Assembly: GCF_022829445.1 (NCBI RefSeq)
Contig: NZ_JAKSXY010000061.1
Span: 62,001 to 126,000, forward strand
Reading direction: 5' to 3'
Origin: Methylobacterium sp. J-068
GTDB lineage: Bacteria > Pseudomonadota > Alphaproteobacteria > Rhizobiales > Beijerinckiaceae
DNA: 64,000 nt
The notes under the pieces are model-generated. The model saw nothing but the letters and a program-made list of their open reading frames with translations, did not search any database and had not been told where the DNA came from. A program made the position numbers and the translations under genes. Positions 24,584-33,300 of the stretch are shown piece after piece; position 1 is the first letter of the stretch; each line of letters starts with the position of its first letter.

Positions 24584-25453
24584 ATGTCCATCGCGACCCT
24601 CCTCGGCTTCTGCGCGATCCTGCTGTGGTCGCTGCTCGCCCTGTTGACGGCCCTGTCGGGCGCGGTGCCGGCGTTCCAGCTGGCGGCGATGACCTTCGCC
24701 GTCGGAGGGCTCCTCGGTTGCGCGAGCTGGATCGCGCGACCGGCGGGAATCCGAGCGCTGCGCCAGCCCTGGCCGGTCTGGCTCCTCGGCGTCGGCGGCC
24801 TGTTCGGCTACCATGCCCTCTACTTCGCAGCGCTCCGGCTCGCGCCACCGGCGGAAGCCGGTTTGATCAACTATCTCTGGCCGCTCCTCATCGTGCTGCT
24901 GTCGGCGCAATTGCCCGGTGCGGCCGGTCTGCGCGCCGGGCATCTCGGGGGCGCGGCCCTCGGGCTCGCCGGCGTCGTTGCCCTGTTCGCCGGGCGCGGG
25001 ACCCTCGACGTCGCCGCCGGGGCGATGCCCGGCTACCTCGCCGCGCTGGCGGCCGCCTTCGTCTGGTCGGGCTATTCGGTGCTGTCGTCACGGGTCGGCG
25101 CGGTGCCGACGGATGCGGTCGCGGGCTTCTGCCTCGCCGCCGCCATCCTCAGCCTCGCCTGTCACGCGGCCTTCGAGACGACCCTCTGGCCGGAGGGCGC
25201 CGGGCAATGGAGCGCCGTTCTCGCCCTCGGCCTCGGCCCGGTGGGCGCCGCCTTCTACCTCTGGGACATCGGCGTGAAGCGGGGCGACCTTCGCCTCCTC
25301 GGCGTCGCCGCCTACGCCGCCCCCATCCTCTCCACCCTCACCCTGGTGGCGGGTGGCTATGCCCGCCCGAGCCCGACCCTGGGACTTGCCTGCGCGCTCA
25401 TCGTGCTCGGTGCGGGCGTGGCGGTTCGCGCCTCGCGCGCGGATGCCCGCTGA
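24584..25453 (+). CDS. EamA/DMT-family permease
   Basis: A 289-residue inner-membrane protein with about ten hydrophobic segments and two EamA repeats: N-half MSIATLLGFCAILLWSLLALLTALSG, with GLFGYHALYFAALRLAPPAEAGLINYLWPLLIVLLSA, and C-half VWSGYSVLSS with GAAFYLWDIGVKRGDLRLLGVAAYAAPILSTL. The LAPPAEAGLINYLWPLLIVL segment resembles the YddG aromatic amino-acid exporter subgroup, but substrate cannot be assigned. The start at 24584 gives the usual first TM. No clear operon partner. Confidence 0.88.
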   Translation: MSIATLLGFCAILLWSLLALLTALSGAVPAFQLAAMTFAVGGLLGCASWIARPAGIRALRQPWPVWLLGVGGLFGYHALYFAALRLAPPAEAGLINYLWPLLIVLLSAQLPGAAGLRAGHLGGAALGLAGVVALFAGRGTLDVAAGAMPGYLAALAAAFVWSGYSVLSSRVGAVPTDAVAGFCLAAAILSLACHAAFETTLWPEGAGQWSAVLALGLGPVGAAFYLWDIGVKRGDLRLLGVAAYAAPILSTLTLVAGGYARPSPTLGLACALIVLGAGVAVRASRADAR

Positions 25454-25488
25454 GCGACAGGTCCGGCGCGGTGACGCGGTTCAGCGCG

Positions 25489-25962
25489 TCAGGTCCGGGG
25501 CATCGGGCGCCAGTCCGGCGGCGCCATCTCGAACCCCGCGAACTCGAAGGCCGGCGAGACCGTGCAGCCGACGAGGGTCCAGGCGCCGAGGCTGGTGGCG
25601 GTCTGCCAATGGCCGGCCGGAACCACGATCTGCGGCTGCTGCCCGCGCGTCAGGTCCGGGCCGAGATAGGCCGCGCCGGCATCGTGCCCGTTGGGGCTGA
25701 CCGTGAGGACGAGGGGCGCGCCCGCGTGCCAGTGCCAGATCTCGGCGGCATCGACCCGGTGCCACTCCGAAACTTCACCGACGTCGAGCAGGTAATAGAT
25801 CGCGCTGCCGACCGAGCGGCCGTCGACCTGCCTCGGATCGCGAAACGTCTCGCGGTAATGGCCGCCCTCCGGATGCGGGGCGAGACCGAGGCGAGCGATC
25901 ACCTCGGCGGCGGTCAATCCATGCCCTTGTCCATGTCCTTGGCTCTGAAACCCGGCACTCAT
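25489..25962 (-). CDS. Cupin-domain protein, DUF985 family
   Basis: A 157-residue protein of the Cupin_5 (DUF985) family: VIARLGLAPHPEGGHYRETFRD, SAIYYLLDVGEVSEWHRVDAAEIWHWHAGAPL and CTVSPAFEFAGFEMA. His-rich metal-binding cupin residues (EWHRVD, IWHWHAG) are intact. The molecular function of the family is unknown. The N-terminal leader (FQSQGHGQGHG) is low-complexity. Start 25962 is the first sensible ATG. It is separated by 22 nt from the upstream co-directional gene, so it may be the last cistron of the three-gene unit 27066-25489. Confidence 0.85.
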   Translation of the reverse strand: MSAGFQSQGHGQGHGLTAAEVIARLGLAPHPEGGHYRETFRDPRQVDGRSVGSAIYYLLDVGEVSEWHRVDAAEIWHWHAGAPLVLTVSPNGHDAGAAYLGPDLTRGQQPQIVVPAGHWQTATSLGAWTLVGCTVSPAFEFAGFEMAPPDWRPMPRT

Positions 25963-25984
25963 CGGCGAACGCCCTCGCGCGGCA

Positions 25985-26773
25985 TCATGGGATGACTCCT
26001 TGCGGCAGGTGGAGCCCGAGGGGGGCCTTGGCACCGGCATCCGGGCTGGCCGCCTTGGCGCGGGCCCCCGGCCTGCGGGAATCCGCCGCCGCACCCTTGG
26101 CCGCGCCCTTCGCCTTGCCCTGGGCGACGGGCGCGCTCCGCACGGCGGGGGCCTCGCCGCATTCTTGAAAGCCGAGCTGAGCCAGGCTCTGGCCGGTGTC
26201 GGAAACGATGTTGAGCGTATCGGGCAGGGCCGTCGGGACGGCGTCCCAGCGGACCGGACCGCCCAGCATCGCCTCCAGCGCGGCCGGGCTGCCGCCCCGG
26301 CGCAGGGCGAACAGGTCCGGCCCATAGGCGGTGGCGGCCTTGCCGGCGATGACCACCTGGAGCACGCGCGTCGTCTCCGGCGTGAGCGGGCGCAGGGGAT
26401 TCTCGACCACGATGGCGCCCGTGCGGGTGACCCAGACCGCGAAATCCTTCGGCCCCTCGTAATGCGCGGCCTTGGCCTCGCACAGCACCGTGAGGCCGGG
26501 CAGGTTCGCCGCCGGCATCGGGGCGGGTGCCGGCCTCGAAGCGGGGGGCGTGGCGACGACCGGGGCCGGCGCGGGCGCGGCCGTGGGTGCCGCCTCGGCG
26601 GGCTTCGGCTTCGGCTTCGGCTTGCGCGGGGGCGGCCGCGTCTTCGGCGCCGGGACCACCGGCGCCTCGGCCTCCGGCGCCGGCTCGGGGGATTGGGCCC
26701 GCCCGGGCTCGATCGCCAGCAGCAGGGCGACCGGCAGCAGAACGGCCCACCGGCGCGTGCGCGGATGCACCAT
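25985..26773 (-). CDS. Secreted Pro/Lys-rich hypothetical protein
   Basis: A 262-residue protein with an N-terminal signal (WAVLLPVALLLAIEPGRA), then a Pro/Lys/Ala-rich stretch (about 28-90, PPPRKPKPKPKPAE) likely to span the periplasm or cell wall. It ends in a folded domain with LPGLTVLCEAKAAHYEGPKDFAVWVTRTGAIVVENPLRPL and a second Cys (FQECGEA). The tail is again basic. I do not recognise the domain. The start overlaps the stop of the upstream membrane-protein gene by ATGA, so they are co-translated. Confidence 0.8.
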   Translation of the reverse strand: MVHPRTRRWAVLLPVALLLAIEPGRAQSPEPAPEAEAPVVPAPKTRPPPRKPKPKPKPAEAAPTAAPAPAPVVATPPASRPAPAPMPAANLPGLTVLCEAKAAHYEGPKDFAVWVTRTGAIVVENPLRPLTPETTRVLQVVIAGKAATAYGPDLFALRRGGSPAALEAMLGGPVRWDAVPTALPDTLNIVSDTGQSLAQLGFQECGEAPAVRSAPVAQGKAKGAAKGAAADSRRPGARAKAASPDAGAKAPLGLHLPQGVIP

Positions 26774-27066
26774 CAGCGCGTCTCCTCGTGGTCTCGCCGG
26801 TCCTGGTTCCGGCCTTCCGGCAGGAGCCGGGGCTCCGGATGCCGCGTCGGCTCGATCTCCAGGACCGGCGCCGTGCGGTCGATCGGAGAGGCGGGCACCG
26901 GCTCCAGGCTGCGGATCAGCGTCTCCTCCCCGTCGGCCTCCTCGATGAGATCGACCTCGCGCGCCATGCGCAGCTCCGGCCGGCGCGCCCGGCCCAGGAG
27001 CGTGGCCACCATGAGGCCGGAGAACAGGAGGGCCGCCAGGGCGCCCAGGATCAGGATGGTTTCCAT
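26773..27066 (-). CDS. Small single-TM membrane protein
   Basis: A 97-residue protein with an N-terminal TM segment (METILILGALAALLFSGLMVATLLG) and a charged cytoplasmic tail rich in Glu, Arg and Pro. No known domain. The next gene starts within its stop codon (ATGA), indicating a two- or three-gene operon of envelope proteins. The start at 27066 puts the TM at the N-terminus; an in-frame ATG at 27123 adds a polar stretch that is less likely. Confidence 0.72.
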   Translation of the reverse strand: METILILGALAALLFSGLMVATLLGRARRPELRMAREVDLIEEADGEETLIRSLEPVPASPIDRTAPVLEIEPTRHPEPRLLPEGRNQDRRDHEETR

Positions 27067-27310
27067 GCCGGGGCCAGGGTTAGCCCAGGATGCCCCGCGT
27101 TGCATCCTTTCCCGACGCCGCATTTTTCGAGGCGTCGCCCGCGCCGGGACTCGGAACGGTCTTTGCGTCTTCGCACACGGATGTCAGAAGCGGGTGCTCC
27201 GGGCCGCCACGCGGCGGATCGCGAAGCAGCCGAAGGTCCGACGCCCGAACGACGTCCGCGCCTCGCCACGGGCGCCGTCCGTGCCCGCTCACGCATACCA
27301 AGGTCGATCG

Positions 27311-30232
27311 ATGCGCATGCATGACCTCAAGACGGCCGATGCAGCTCAGGAACCGGATCGCCCGCCCGGCGGGGCGGAGGGCCTGGAGCAGGATCTTCTG
27401 ACGCTGATCGAGGAGTCCCGCGAGCAGGCGGCGGAGGACCCGTTCCGCAATCCCGTCCTGGCGGTGACGCTGGCGATCACCCGGCGCTTCGACCGGGGCG
27501 AGATCGGCGAGGACGACCTCGACGCCCTGTTCCCCCGGCTGCGGGCGCAGGCCTTGGCCGCGCGCGCCGAGCGCCTGCGCGCCTATGTGGGCCTCGACCG
27601 GGACGCGGCCGCGGCGGCCGACACCCGGATGGCGGCGCGGCTCGTGGCGGCGGTGCCGGAGCGCCAGGGCGCTTTCGAGACCTTCCGCGACCTCGTCGGC
27701 CGCACCGGGTTCGCCGTGGTGTTCACGGCCCACCCGACCTTCGGCATGCCGCGCGCCGTCGCCGCGCTGATCGCGGAGGCCGCGACCACGGCCGAGGCGG
27801 CCCCCCGCGCGGCGCTGGTGGCGCGCGCCGCCGACCTCTCGACCCGGCCCGACCCCAAGATCAGCCTCGACGACGAGTTCGACCAGGCCTGCATCGCCGC
27901 CAATCACGGCCGCACCGCCGTCGACGCCTTCAACGCCGCCCTCCTCGACGCCGCCCGCGCCCGCTGGCCCGACCGCTGGACCGAACTCGTGCCCAAGCCG
28001 TTCGCCATCGCGAGCTGGGTCGGCTGCGACACGGACGGGCGCACCGATATCGGCTGGTGGGACACCCTGCGCTACCGCCTCGAATCGAAGCGGATGCAGC
28101 TCGACCGGGTGATGCGCCAGCTGCCCCAGGTGCCGGGCACGAAGGTGGTGCGCGACCTCACGGCCGACGCGCTCGCCGCCGTGAACCGCCAGCTCGCCGT
28201 CGCGCCCCGCCTCGGCACGAAGCCGTCCCTCGAGGCGGTGCATCGCTTCGCGCTGGCGCTGATCATCGAGCGCGAGCGGGCGCAGACCGATTCCAGCGCG
28301 ATCCTGGCCGGTCTCGCGGGGGCGATCGGAGGCCTCGAATCCGAGGCCGACCGGCGCAGCGTCGCGCTGCTGCGCTCCGGCATCGCCACCCACGGCCTCT
28401 CGAACGCCCTGCCGCACTTCCGGCTCAACGCCAGCCAGGTCCACAACGCGGTGCGCCGCGTCACCGATCTGGAAGGCGAGCCCACGGACGCCGCGCAACG
28501 CCGCTCGCACCTCGCCACCATCCACGCCCTGCTCAACGACGTGCGGGCGGTGGACGTGGATTTCGGCGCGCTCGCCGCCGAGCGGGCGTCGGCCGCCCGG
28601 CTGATGATGACGATCACCCAGATCCTCAAGCACGTGGACGGCACGCATCCCGTGCGCTTTCTCATCGCCGAGACCGAGACCGGCTACACCCTGCTCGCCG
28701 CCCTCTGGCTGGCCCGCCACTACGGCATCGCCGACAAGGTCGAGATCACGCCGCTGTTCGAGACCGCGAGCGCCCTGGAGCAGGGCGTGCGCGTCCTCGA
28801 CGACGCCCTGCGCAACCCGCACTGGCGGCAATACCTGAAGCGCATCGGCCGGCTCACCGTGCAGTTCGGCTACTCGGATTCCGGGCGCTACGTCGGCCAG
28901 CTCGCCGCGAGCTTCTGGATCGAGCGCCTGCGCCTGCGCATCACCGAGCTGATGGTGCAGAACGACCTCACGGGGGTCGAGCTCGCGATCTTCGACACGC
29001 ACGGCGAATCCATCGGCCGGGGGGCGCACCCGACCTCCCTGCGCGACCGCCTCGCCTATCTCGCCCCCGAGGATGCGCGCCGCCGCAACCGGGCGGCGGG
29101 CATCCGGGTGCGCCTCGAATCGAGCTTCCAGGGCTCGGACGGCTACCTCATGTTCGGCACCCTGCCGCTCGCGCAGGCGACGGTGGAGCGTATCGCCGAG
29201 CACGTCTTCGCCCTCGATGTGGCCGACGACGACAGCTTCGCCGATTACGTGCTGTCCGATCCGGCGAGCGGAGCCGACGAGACCGACGACCCCATCTACG
29301 CCGAGCCCGACTTCGCCGCCGAGTTCTTCACCGTGGTGCGCCAGGACATGGAGGCGCTGGTGGACGATCCCGGCTACGCCGCCCTGCTCGGCACCTTCGG
29401 GCCGAGCCTCCTCGACCGCACCGGCTCCCGCCCCGTGGCGCGCCAGACCGATGGCGGCGGGCCGACCATGATCACCCATCCGCGCCAGATGCGGGCGATC
29501 CCGAACAACGCGATCCTGCAGCAGCTCGGCTTCCTCGCCAATTCGCTGCACGGGGTGGGCCGCGCCGCCGGCCGGGCCCCGGACCTGTTCCGGGACATGC
29601 GGCGGGATTCCGTGCGCTTCTCGCGCTCCTTCCGCCTCGCCCAGCACGCGGCCGCCGTCAGCGACCTCGACGTGCTGCGCGCCTATATCGACACCCTCGA
29701 CCCGGCGGTGTGGCTGGAGCGCGCGCGGCGCACCCAGCGCGACGGCCGGCGCGAGGAACTCGTGGTCATCGCCAACGCCCTCGACCGGCTGCGCCTCGCC
29801 CCCGACCTGCGCCACCTGTTCGGGCGCCTCACCTGCGACTGGCTGAGCCTGCGGGTGGCCGCTCCCGATCTCGGCCGGATGTCGGCGCGCCTGACCCTGC
29901 TGCACGCGATCCGGCTCGCGCTGATCCACCGGATCTGGTTCCTCGCCGTCCACATCCCGGGGTTCCGGCCGCAATCGGGGGTGACCCGCGAGGCGCTGAT
30001 CGAGCGCTTCCTGCGCCTCGACATCGACGGTTGCCTCACCCTCCTCGAGGACATCTTCCCGATCACCCCGGACCCGACGCTGGGCCTGAACTTCGGCGAA
30101 CCCGCCGGCCCGCGCGACGTCGGCACCTACGAGGCCGAGCACAAGACGCTGTTCGAGCCGATCCGGCGCGGCTTCCTGCGGGTGCGCGAGATCTCGGGTA
30201 TGATCCAGCACGAGGTCGGTGCGTTCGGGTAG
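27311..30232 (+). CDS. Divergent phosphoenolpyruvate carboxylase-like protein
   Basis: A 973-residue member of the PEP carboxylase superfamily (PEP plus bicarbonate to oxaloacetate). Conserved: FTAHPT with catalytic-type H141 (E. coli H138), PLFET (metal Glu), GYSDS (metal Asp, about residue 520) and HGxSIGRG. Changed: LTAHPTE is FTAHPTF; RLDIRQES is RLNASQVH; the glycine loop HGRGGSIGRGG is shortened to HGESIGRGA, losing one Arg; GYSDSxKDAG is GYSDSGRYVG; and the C-terminal QNTG/RNTG is absent (ends GAFG). The fold is supported, but normal carboxylase activity is uncertain. Serine-cycle methylotrophs need a canonical ppc, which would be elsewhere. Start ATG 27311 with AAGG 8 nt upstream; 27317 is possible. 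Confidence 0.82.
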   Translation: MRMHDLKTADAAQEPDRPPGGAEGLEQDLLTLIEESREQAAEDPFRNPVLAVTLAITRRFDRGEIGEDDLDALFPRLRAQALAARAERLRAYVGLDRDAAAAADTRMAARLVAAVPERQGAFETFRDLVGRTGFAVVFTAHPTFGMPRAVAALIAEAATTAEAAPRAALVARAADLSTRPDPKISLDDEFDQACIAANHGRTAVDAFNAALLDAARARWPDRWTELVPKPFAIASWVGCDTDGRTDIGWWDTLRYRLESKRMQLDRVMRQLPQVPGTKVVRDLTADALAAVNRQLAVAPRLGTKPSLEAVHRFALALIIERERAQTDSSAILAGLAGAIGGLESEADRRSVALLRSGIATHGLSNALPHFRLNASQVHNAVRRVTDLEGEPTDAAQRRSHLATIHALLNDVRAVDVDFGALAAERASAARLMMTITQILKHVDGTHPVRFLIAETETGYTLLAALWLARHYGIADKVEITPLFETASALEQGVRVLDDALRNPHWRQYLKRIGRLTVQFGYSDSGRYVGQLAASFWIERLRLRITELMVQNDLTGVELAIFDTHGESIGRGAHPTSLRDRLAYLAPEDARRRNRAAGIRVRLESSFQGSDGYLMFGTLPLAQATVERIAEHVFALDVADDDSFADYVLSDPASGADETDDPIYAEPDFAAEFFTVVRQDMEALVDDPGYAALLGTFGPSLLDRTGSRPVARQTDGGGPTMITHPRQMRAIPNNAILQQLGFLANSLHGVGRAAGRAPDLFRDMRRDSVRFSRSFRLAQHAAAVSDLDVLRAYIDTLDPAVWLERARRTQRDGRREELVVIANALDRLRLAPDLRHLFGRLTCDWLSLRVAAPDLGRMSARLTLLHAIRLALIHRIWFLAVHIPGFRPQSGVTREALIERFLRLDIDGCLTLLEDIFPITPDPTLGLNFGEPAGPRDVGTYEAEHKTLFEPIRRGFLRVREISGMIQHEVGAFG

Positions 30233-30252
30233 GGCCCCGGGTGAGGATGGCG

Positions 30253-30480
30253 ATGGGACAATCACTCTGGGATCGTCTGCATATGGCGGACATGGCCCGC
30301 GAGGCCTGCTTCCTGGCCGGACAGGATCCGGACGCGCTCGTCGCCGGCTACATCGTCGATGCCGCGGGCCGGCGGCACTGGTGCCGGAAGGCCCGCTGGC
30401 GCTGGTACGCCGATGGCCTGACCGGAGAGCCGGCGCCCGCGGAAGCCCAGGACAACGGCCTTAAAGCGCCACCACCGTGA
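30253..30480 (+). CDS. Small hypothetical protein after the PEPC-like gene
   Basis: About 75 residues: MGQSLWDRLHMADMAREACFLAGQDPDALVAGYIVDAAGRRHWCRKARWRWYADGL. Soluble, two Cys, Trp-rich. No family recognised. ATG 30253 has GTGAGG with a 6-nt spacer; GTG 30241 and ATG 30247 are in frame. It lies 20 nt after the PEPC-like stop, so it is probably co-transcribed. Its 3' end overlaps the convergent nfeD gene by 20 nt. Confidence 0.6.
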   Translation: MGQSLWDRLHMADMAREACFLAGQDPDALVAGYIVDAAGRRHWCRKARWRWYADGLTGEPAPAEAQDNGLKAPPP

Positions 30481-30895
30481 GCAGCGTGCCCTCCACCCCG
30501 GTCACCCGCACCCGCGATCCGAGCGGCGCGTCCGGTCCCGTGACGCGCCAGAGCGTGTCGTTGACGCGGATGCGGCCCTCGCCGGCCACGATCGGCGCCG
30601 CGAGCGGGTAATCCCGCCCCACCAGCCCCCGCGCGCCCTGGTTCAGGGCGTTCGGACCCGCCTTGGCCCGGCGGCTCGCCACCACCGCGAAGGCGACCGA
30701 GAGCCCGCCGAACAGCAGGATCTGGCCCTGCCAGGGCATCGGCACGAGCAGGATCTGCAGGCCCGTGACCAGGGCCGCGAGGCCGAGCCAGATCAGGAAC
30801 ACGCCCGACGCGACGAGTTCCGTCCCCATCAGCACGAGGCCGATCAGGATCCAGGTCCAGGCGGGCCCGATCGTCTCGACGAACGACGCGATCAT
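30461..30895 (-). CDS. NfeD-family membrane protein
   Basis: A 144-residue short NfeD protein: TM segments near 7-65 (TWILIGLVLMGTELVASGVFLIWLGLAALVTGL and LLFGGLSVAFAVVASR), then a C-terminal OB-fold (LVGRDYPLAAPIVAGEGRIRVNDTLWRVTGPDAPLGSRVRVTGVEGTLLTV). Short NfeD proteins pair with SPFH proteins to maintain membrane microdomains. Start 30895 overlaps the SPFH gene stop by ATGA, so they are coupled. The 3' end overlaps the convergent 75-residue gene. Confidence 0.92.
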   Translation of the reverse strand: MIASFVETIGPAWTWILIGLVLMGTELVASGVFLIWLGLAALVTGLQILLVPMPWQGQILLFGGLSVAFAVVASRRAKAGPNALNQGARGLVGRDYPLAAPIVAGEGRIRVNDTLWRVTGPDAPLGSRVRVTGVEGTLLTVVAL

Positions 30896-31872
30896 CGCGC
30901 GCTTCCCCCCAGGTTCGGGGGCAGGCCGGCGCTCTTGCGCGGCGGCGCGCCCTCGCCGAAGACGCTGCGGGTGATCTCCGCGATGCCCCCGAGGGTGCCG
31001 GCGAGCGCGGCCGCCTCGATCGGCACCACCACCACGCGCTGGTTCGGGGCCGTGGCGATGGCTTTGACCGCCTCCACGTACTTCTCGGCCACGAGGAAAT
31101 TCGCCGCCGCGATGTCGCCCTTGGCGATGGCCTCGCTGACGAGCTGGGTCGCCCGCGCCTCGGCCTCGGCCCCGCGCTCGCGCGCCTCCGCGTCGCGGAA
31201 GGCCGCCTCCCTGCGCCCTTCCGCCTCCAGGATGGCCGACTGCTTGCGCCCCTCGGCGCGCAGGATCTCCGCCTGCCGGTGTCCCTCCGCCTCCAGCACG
31301 GAGGCGCGCTTCTCGCGCTCGGCCTTCATCTGGCGGGCCATGGCGCCGGCGAGGTCGGCGGGAGGCACGATGTCCTTGATCTCGATGCGGGTCATCTTCA
31401 CGCCCCAGGGCGAGGCCGCCGCATCCATCACCCGCAGCAGGCGCTCGTTGATCTCGTCGCGATGCGAGAGGAGCTGGTCGAGGTCCATCGAGCCGACCAC
31501 GGTGCGGATGTTCGTCATGGTCAGGGTCATCACCGCGACCTCGAGCTTCGAGACCTCGTAGGAGGCCCGCGCTGCGTCGAGCACCTGGTAGAACACCACG
31601 GCGTCGATCCGCACGCCGGCATTGTCCCGGGTGAAGGCCTCCTGGCTCGGCACGTCGATGACCTGCTCCATCACGTTCACGCGCCGGCCGATCCGCTCGA
31701 TGTAGGGCGCGATGAGGCCGAGCCCGGATTCCAGGCTGCGATGGTACTTGCCGAAGCGCTCCACCGTGTAGACGTGCCCCTGCGGCACGATGTTGATGCC
31801 GATGGCGAGCGTGACCACTACGAGCACGACGAGCACCACCGCCGCGACGCTGACCCCCACCGACAGATCCAT
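30892..31872 (-). CDS. SPFH/stomatin-like protein (QmcA/paraslipin type)
   Basis: A 326-residue bitopic membrane protein: TM near 5-28, then the SPFH domain (INIVPQGHVYTVERFGKYHRSLESGLGLIAPYIERIGRRVNVMEQVIDVPSQEAFTRDNAGV) and a long Ala/Glu-rich coiled coil (REKRASVLEAEGHRQAEILRAEGRKQSAILEAEG). This is the paraslipin/QmcA pattern; such proteins form large cage-like oligomers that organise membrane proteins and proteases. The start at 31872 is preceded by GGGGGGGCGAGGC. Operon with nfeD, the standard partner. Confidence 0.92.
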   Translation of the reverse strand: MDLSVGVSVAAVVLVVLVVVTLAIGINIVPQGHVYTVERFGKYHRSLESGLGLIAPYIERIGRRVNVMEQVIDVPSQEAFTRDNAGVRIDAVVFYQVLDAARASYEVSKLEVAVMTLTMTNIRTVVGSMDLDQLLSHRDEINERLLRVMDAAASPWGVKMTRIEIKDIVPPADLAGAMARQMKAEREKRASVLEAEGHRQAEILRAEGRKQSAILEAEGRREAAFRDAEARERGAEAEARATQLVSEAIAKGDIAAANFLVAEKYVEAVKAIATAPNQRVVVVPIEAAALAGTLGGIAEITRSVFGEGAPPRKSAGLPPNLGGSAR

Positions 31873-31975
31873 GCCTCGCCCCCCCCGATCCCGTCGGCCA
31901 AAATCCACGCCGGCCAACATCCACGCCAGCATTGAGACCGGCGGGACGGGTCGGCGCAAGGGTCGTCGGAGCGTT

Positions 31976-33250
31976 CTACCGGGCCCAGACGCCGAGGCGC
32001 TCGGCCCGGGCGTGGTCCTCGGCGGCCACGAGGTCGGGCGTGGCCTCCGGAGAGGCGCGTCCGCCCCCGTTGAACAGCACCACCTCCGACAGGTCGCGCC
32101 CGTCCACCGCGCAGAGCCGGGCCTCGCTGCCGGCCACGGGCTGGCAGGTCACGGTGCGGCCGGCGAGGTAGCGGGTGAGTTCGTCGGCCTGCCCGCCGCG
32201 CACCCACTCGACCCCGAACAGCCGGACCAGCTTGCCGCCGACCCGCAGGGTGGCGGTGTCGATGACCTCGACCGGGCCGGTGATCTCGTTGGTGCGGGCG
32301 GGCTTGACCGGACTTTCCTCCGGCGCCGCCGGGCTCATGTCCGGTGCGCTCGGCGGCGGGTTCGCGGCGGAGGGGTTGGCGGCGGAGGCCGATGGCTGGC
32401 TCTGCGTTTGGCCCTGCGCCTCGGGCGCCGGGACCTCCTCCTCACGGTTGCCCCGGCCGCTGACGAGCGCCAGGAGGGCCACGAGGGCTACCGCTCCGAG
32501 CCCGAGGGGCAGCGCCCGGCGGGACAGGACGTCGCGCAGGACATTGCGGTCGCGCGCGACCTCGCGCAGGCGCGAGGCGGTGTCGGCGATCCGGCCGCGG
32601 GCATAGCCGGTGGCGCTGCGCGCACCCGCGCGGACGCGGCCCGGCACGACGTCGCTCTCCGGTGCCACCGGGCTGGACTGCGCTCGAACGCGCCGCTCCT
32701 GGCGACGCGCGCGAAACGCCGCCCAGCGGTCGGAGACGGACCCGACGAGCGCCCGCCCACGCGTCGCGGAGCGCGCCGCCAGGGAGCGGGCCAGGACCGA
32801 CTGCGCCCCGACGAAGCGCGCGGTCGCCGCCCTGAAATCCTCGGTCGGGACCGGCGGCGGCTCGGGTTCCGGCTCCGGTTCGGGCGGGGGCGGCAGGAAC
32901 AGGGCCGGATGCCGCTCGCGCAGTTCGGCGAACAGGGCGTCGATGTCCATCGGCACCGTCCGGCCCTCGGCATCGTCGACCAGGCGCGGGGCCCTGGTCC
33001 GGTCGATCACGCGATGGAAGGGAGCCTCCGGAGAAGGCTCGACGGCGGCCTCCGCCAGGAGGGCGAGGGTCCGCCGCGCCACGGGGTAGACGCCCTGGCT
33101 CTCGATCGCCGCGGCGATCCGTGCCCGCAGGGCGTCGCGCTCCGACGAGGATCCGGGCTGCCCTGTCTGGCCTTGCCCTGTCTGGCTCTGCCGTGTCTCG
33201 TCCCGCAACGGCGCGTCCGACGCCTGCGGGGGTGAATTCCGTTCAACCAA
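31976..33250 (-). CDS. Membrane-anchored protein with degenerate thermonuclease-like domain
   Basis: About 424 residues. The N-terminal helical domain contains YPVARRTLALLAEAAVE and VIDRTRAPRLVDDAEGRTVPMDIDALFAELRERHP; a Pro/Glu linker (PPPPEPEPEPEPPP) and an Arg-rich region follow. One TM segment (LPLGLGAVALVALLALVSG) lies near 265-283. A periplasmic C-terminal domain resembles staphylococcal nuclease (VIDTATLRVGGKLVRLFGVEWVRGGQADELTRYLAGRTVTC). The RLxGIDAPE motif reads RLFGVEWVRGG, so two catalytic acidic positions are missing and nuclease activity is doubtful. The start is uncertain: TTG 33250 (GGAG about 12 nt upstream) covers the conserved N-domain; ATG 32950 is the first in-frame ATG. 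Confidence 0.68.
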   Translation of the reverse strand: MVERNSPPQASDAPLRDETRQSQTGQGQTGQPGSSSERDALRARIAAAIESQGVYPVARRTLALLAEAAVEPSPEAPFHRVIDRTRAPRLVDDAEGRTVPMDIDALFAELRERHPALFLPPPPEPEPEPEPPPVPTEDFRAATARFVGAQSVLARSLAARSATRGRALVGSVSDRWAAFRARRQERRVRAQSSPVAPESDVVPGRVRAGARSATGYARGRIADTASRLREVARDRNVLRDVLSRRALPLGLGAVALVALLALVSGRGNREEEVPAPEAQGQTQSQPSASAANPSAANPPPSAPDMSPAAPEESPVKPARTNEITGPVEVIDTATLRVGGKLVRLFGVEWVRGGQADELTRYLAGRTVTCQPVAGSEARLCAVDGRDLSEVVLFNGGGRASPEATPDLVAAEDHARAERLGVWAR

Positions 33251-33300
33251 GACGCGGGGAACTCCGGACGAGAAGACGTGGCGCGCGCGGCGGGCTCGCC

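Noticed and set aside
27080..30265. Minus-strand open frame of 1,061 codons
   Set aside because: It is antisense to the PEPC-like gene and shows no recognisable motif, while the plus-strand protein has many.
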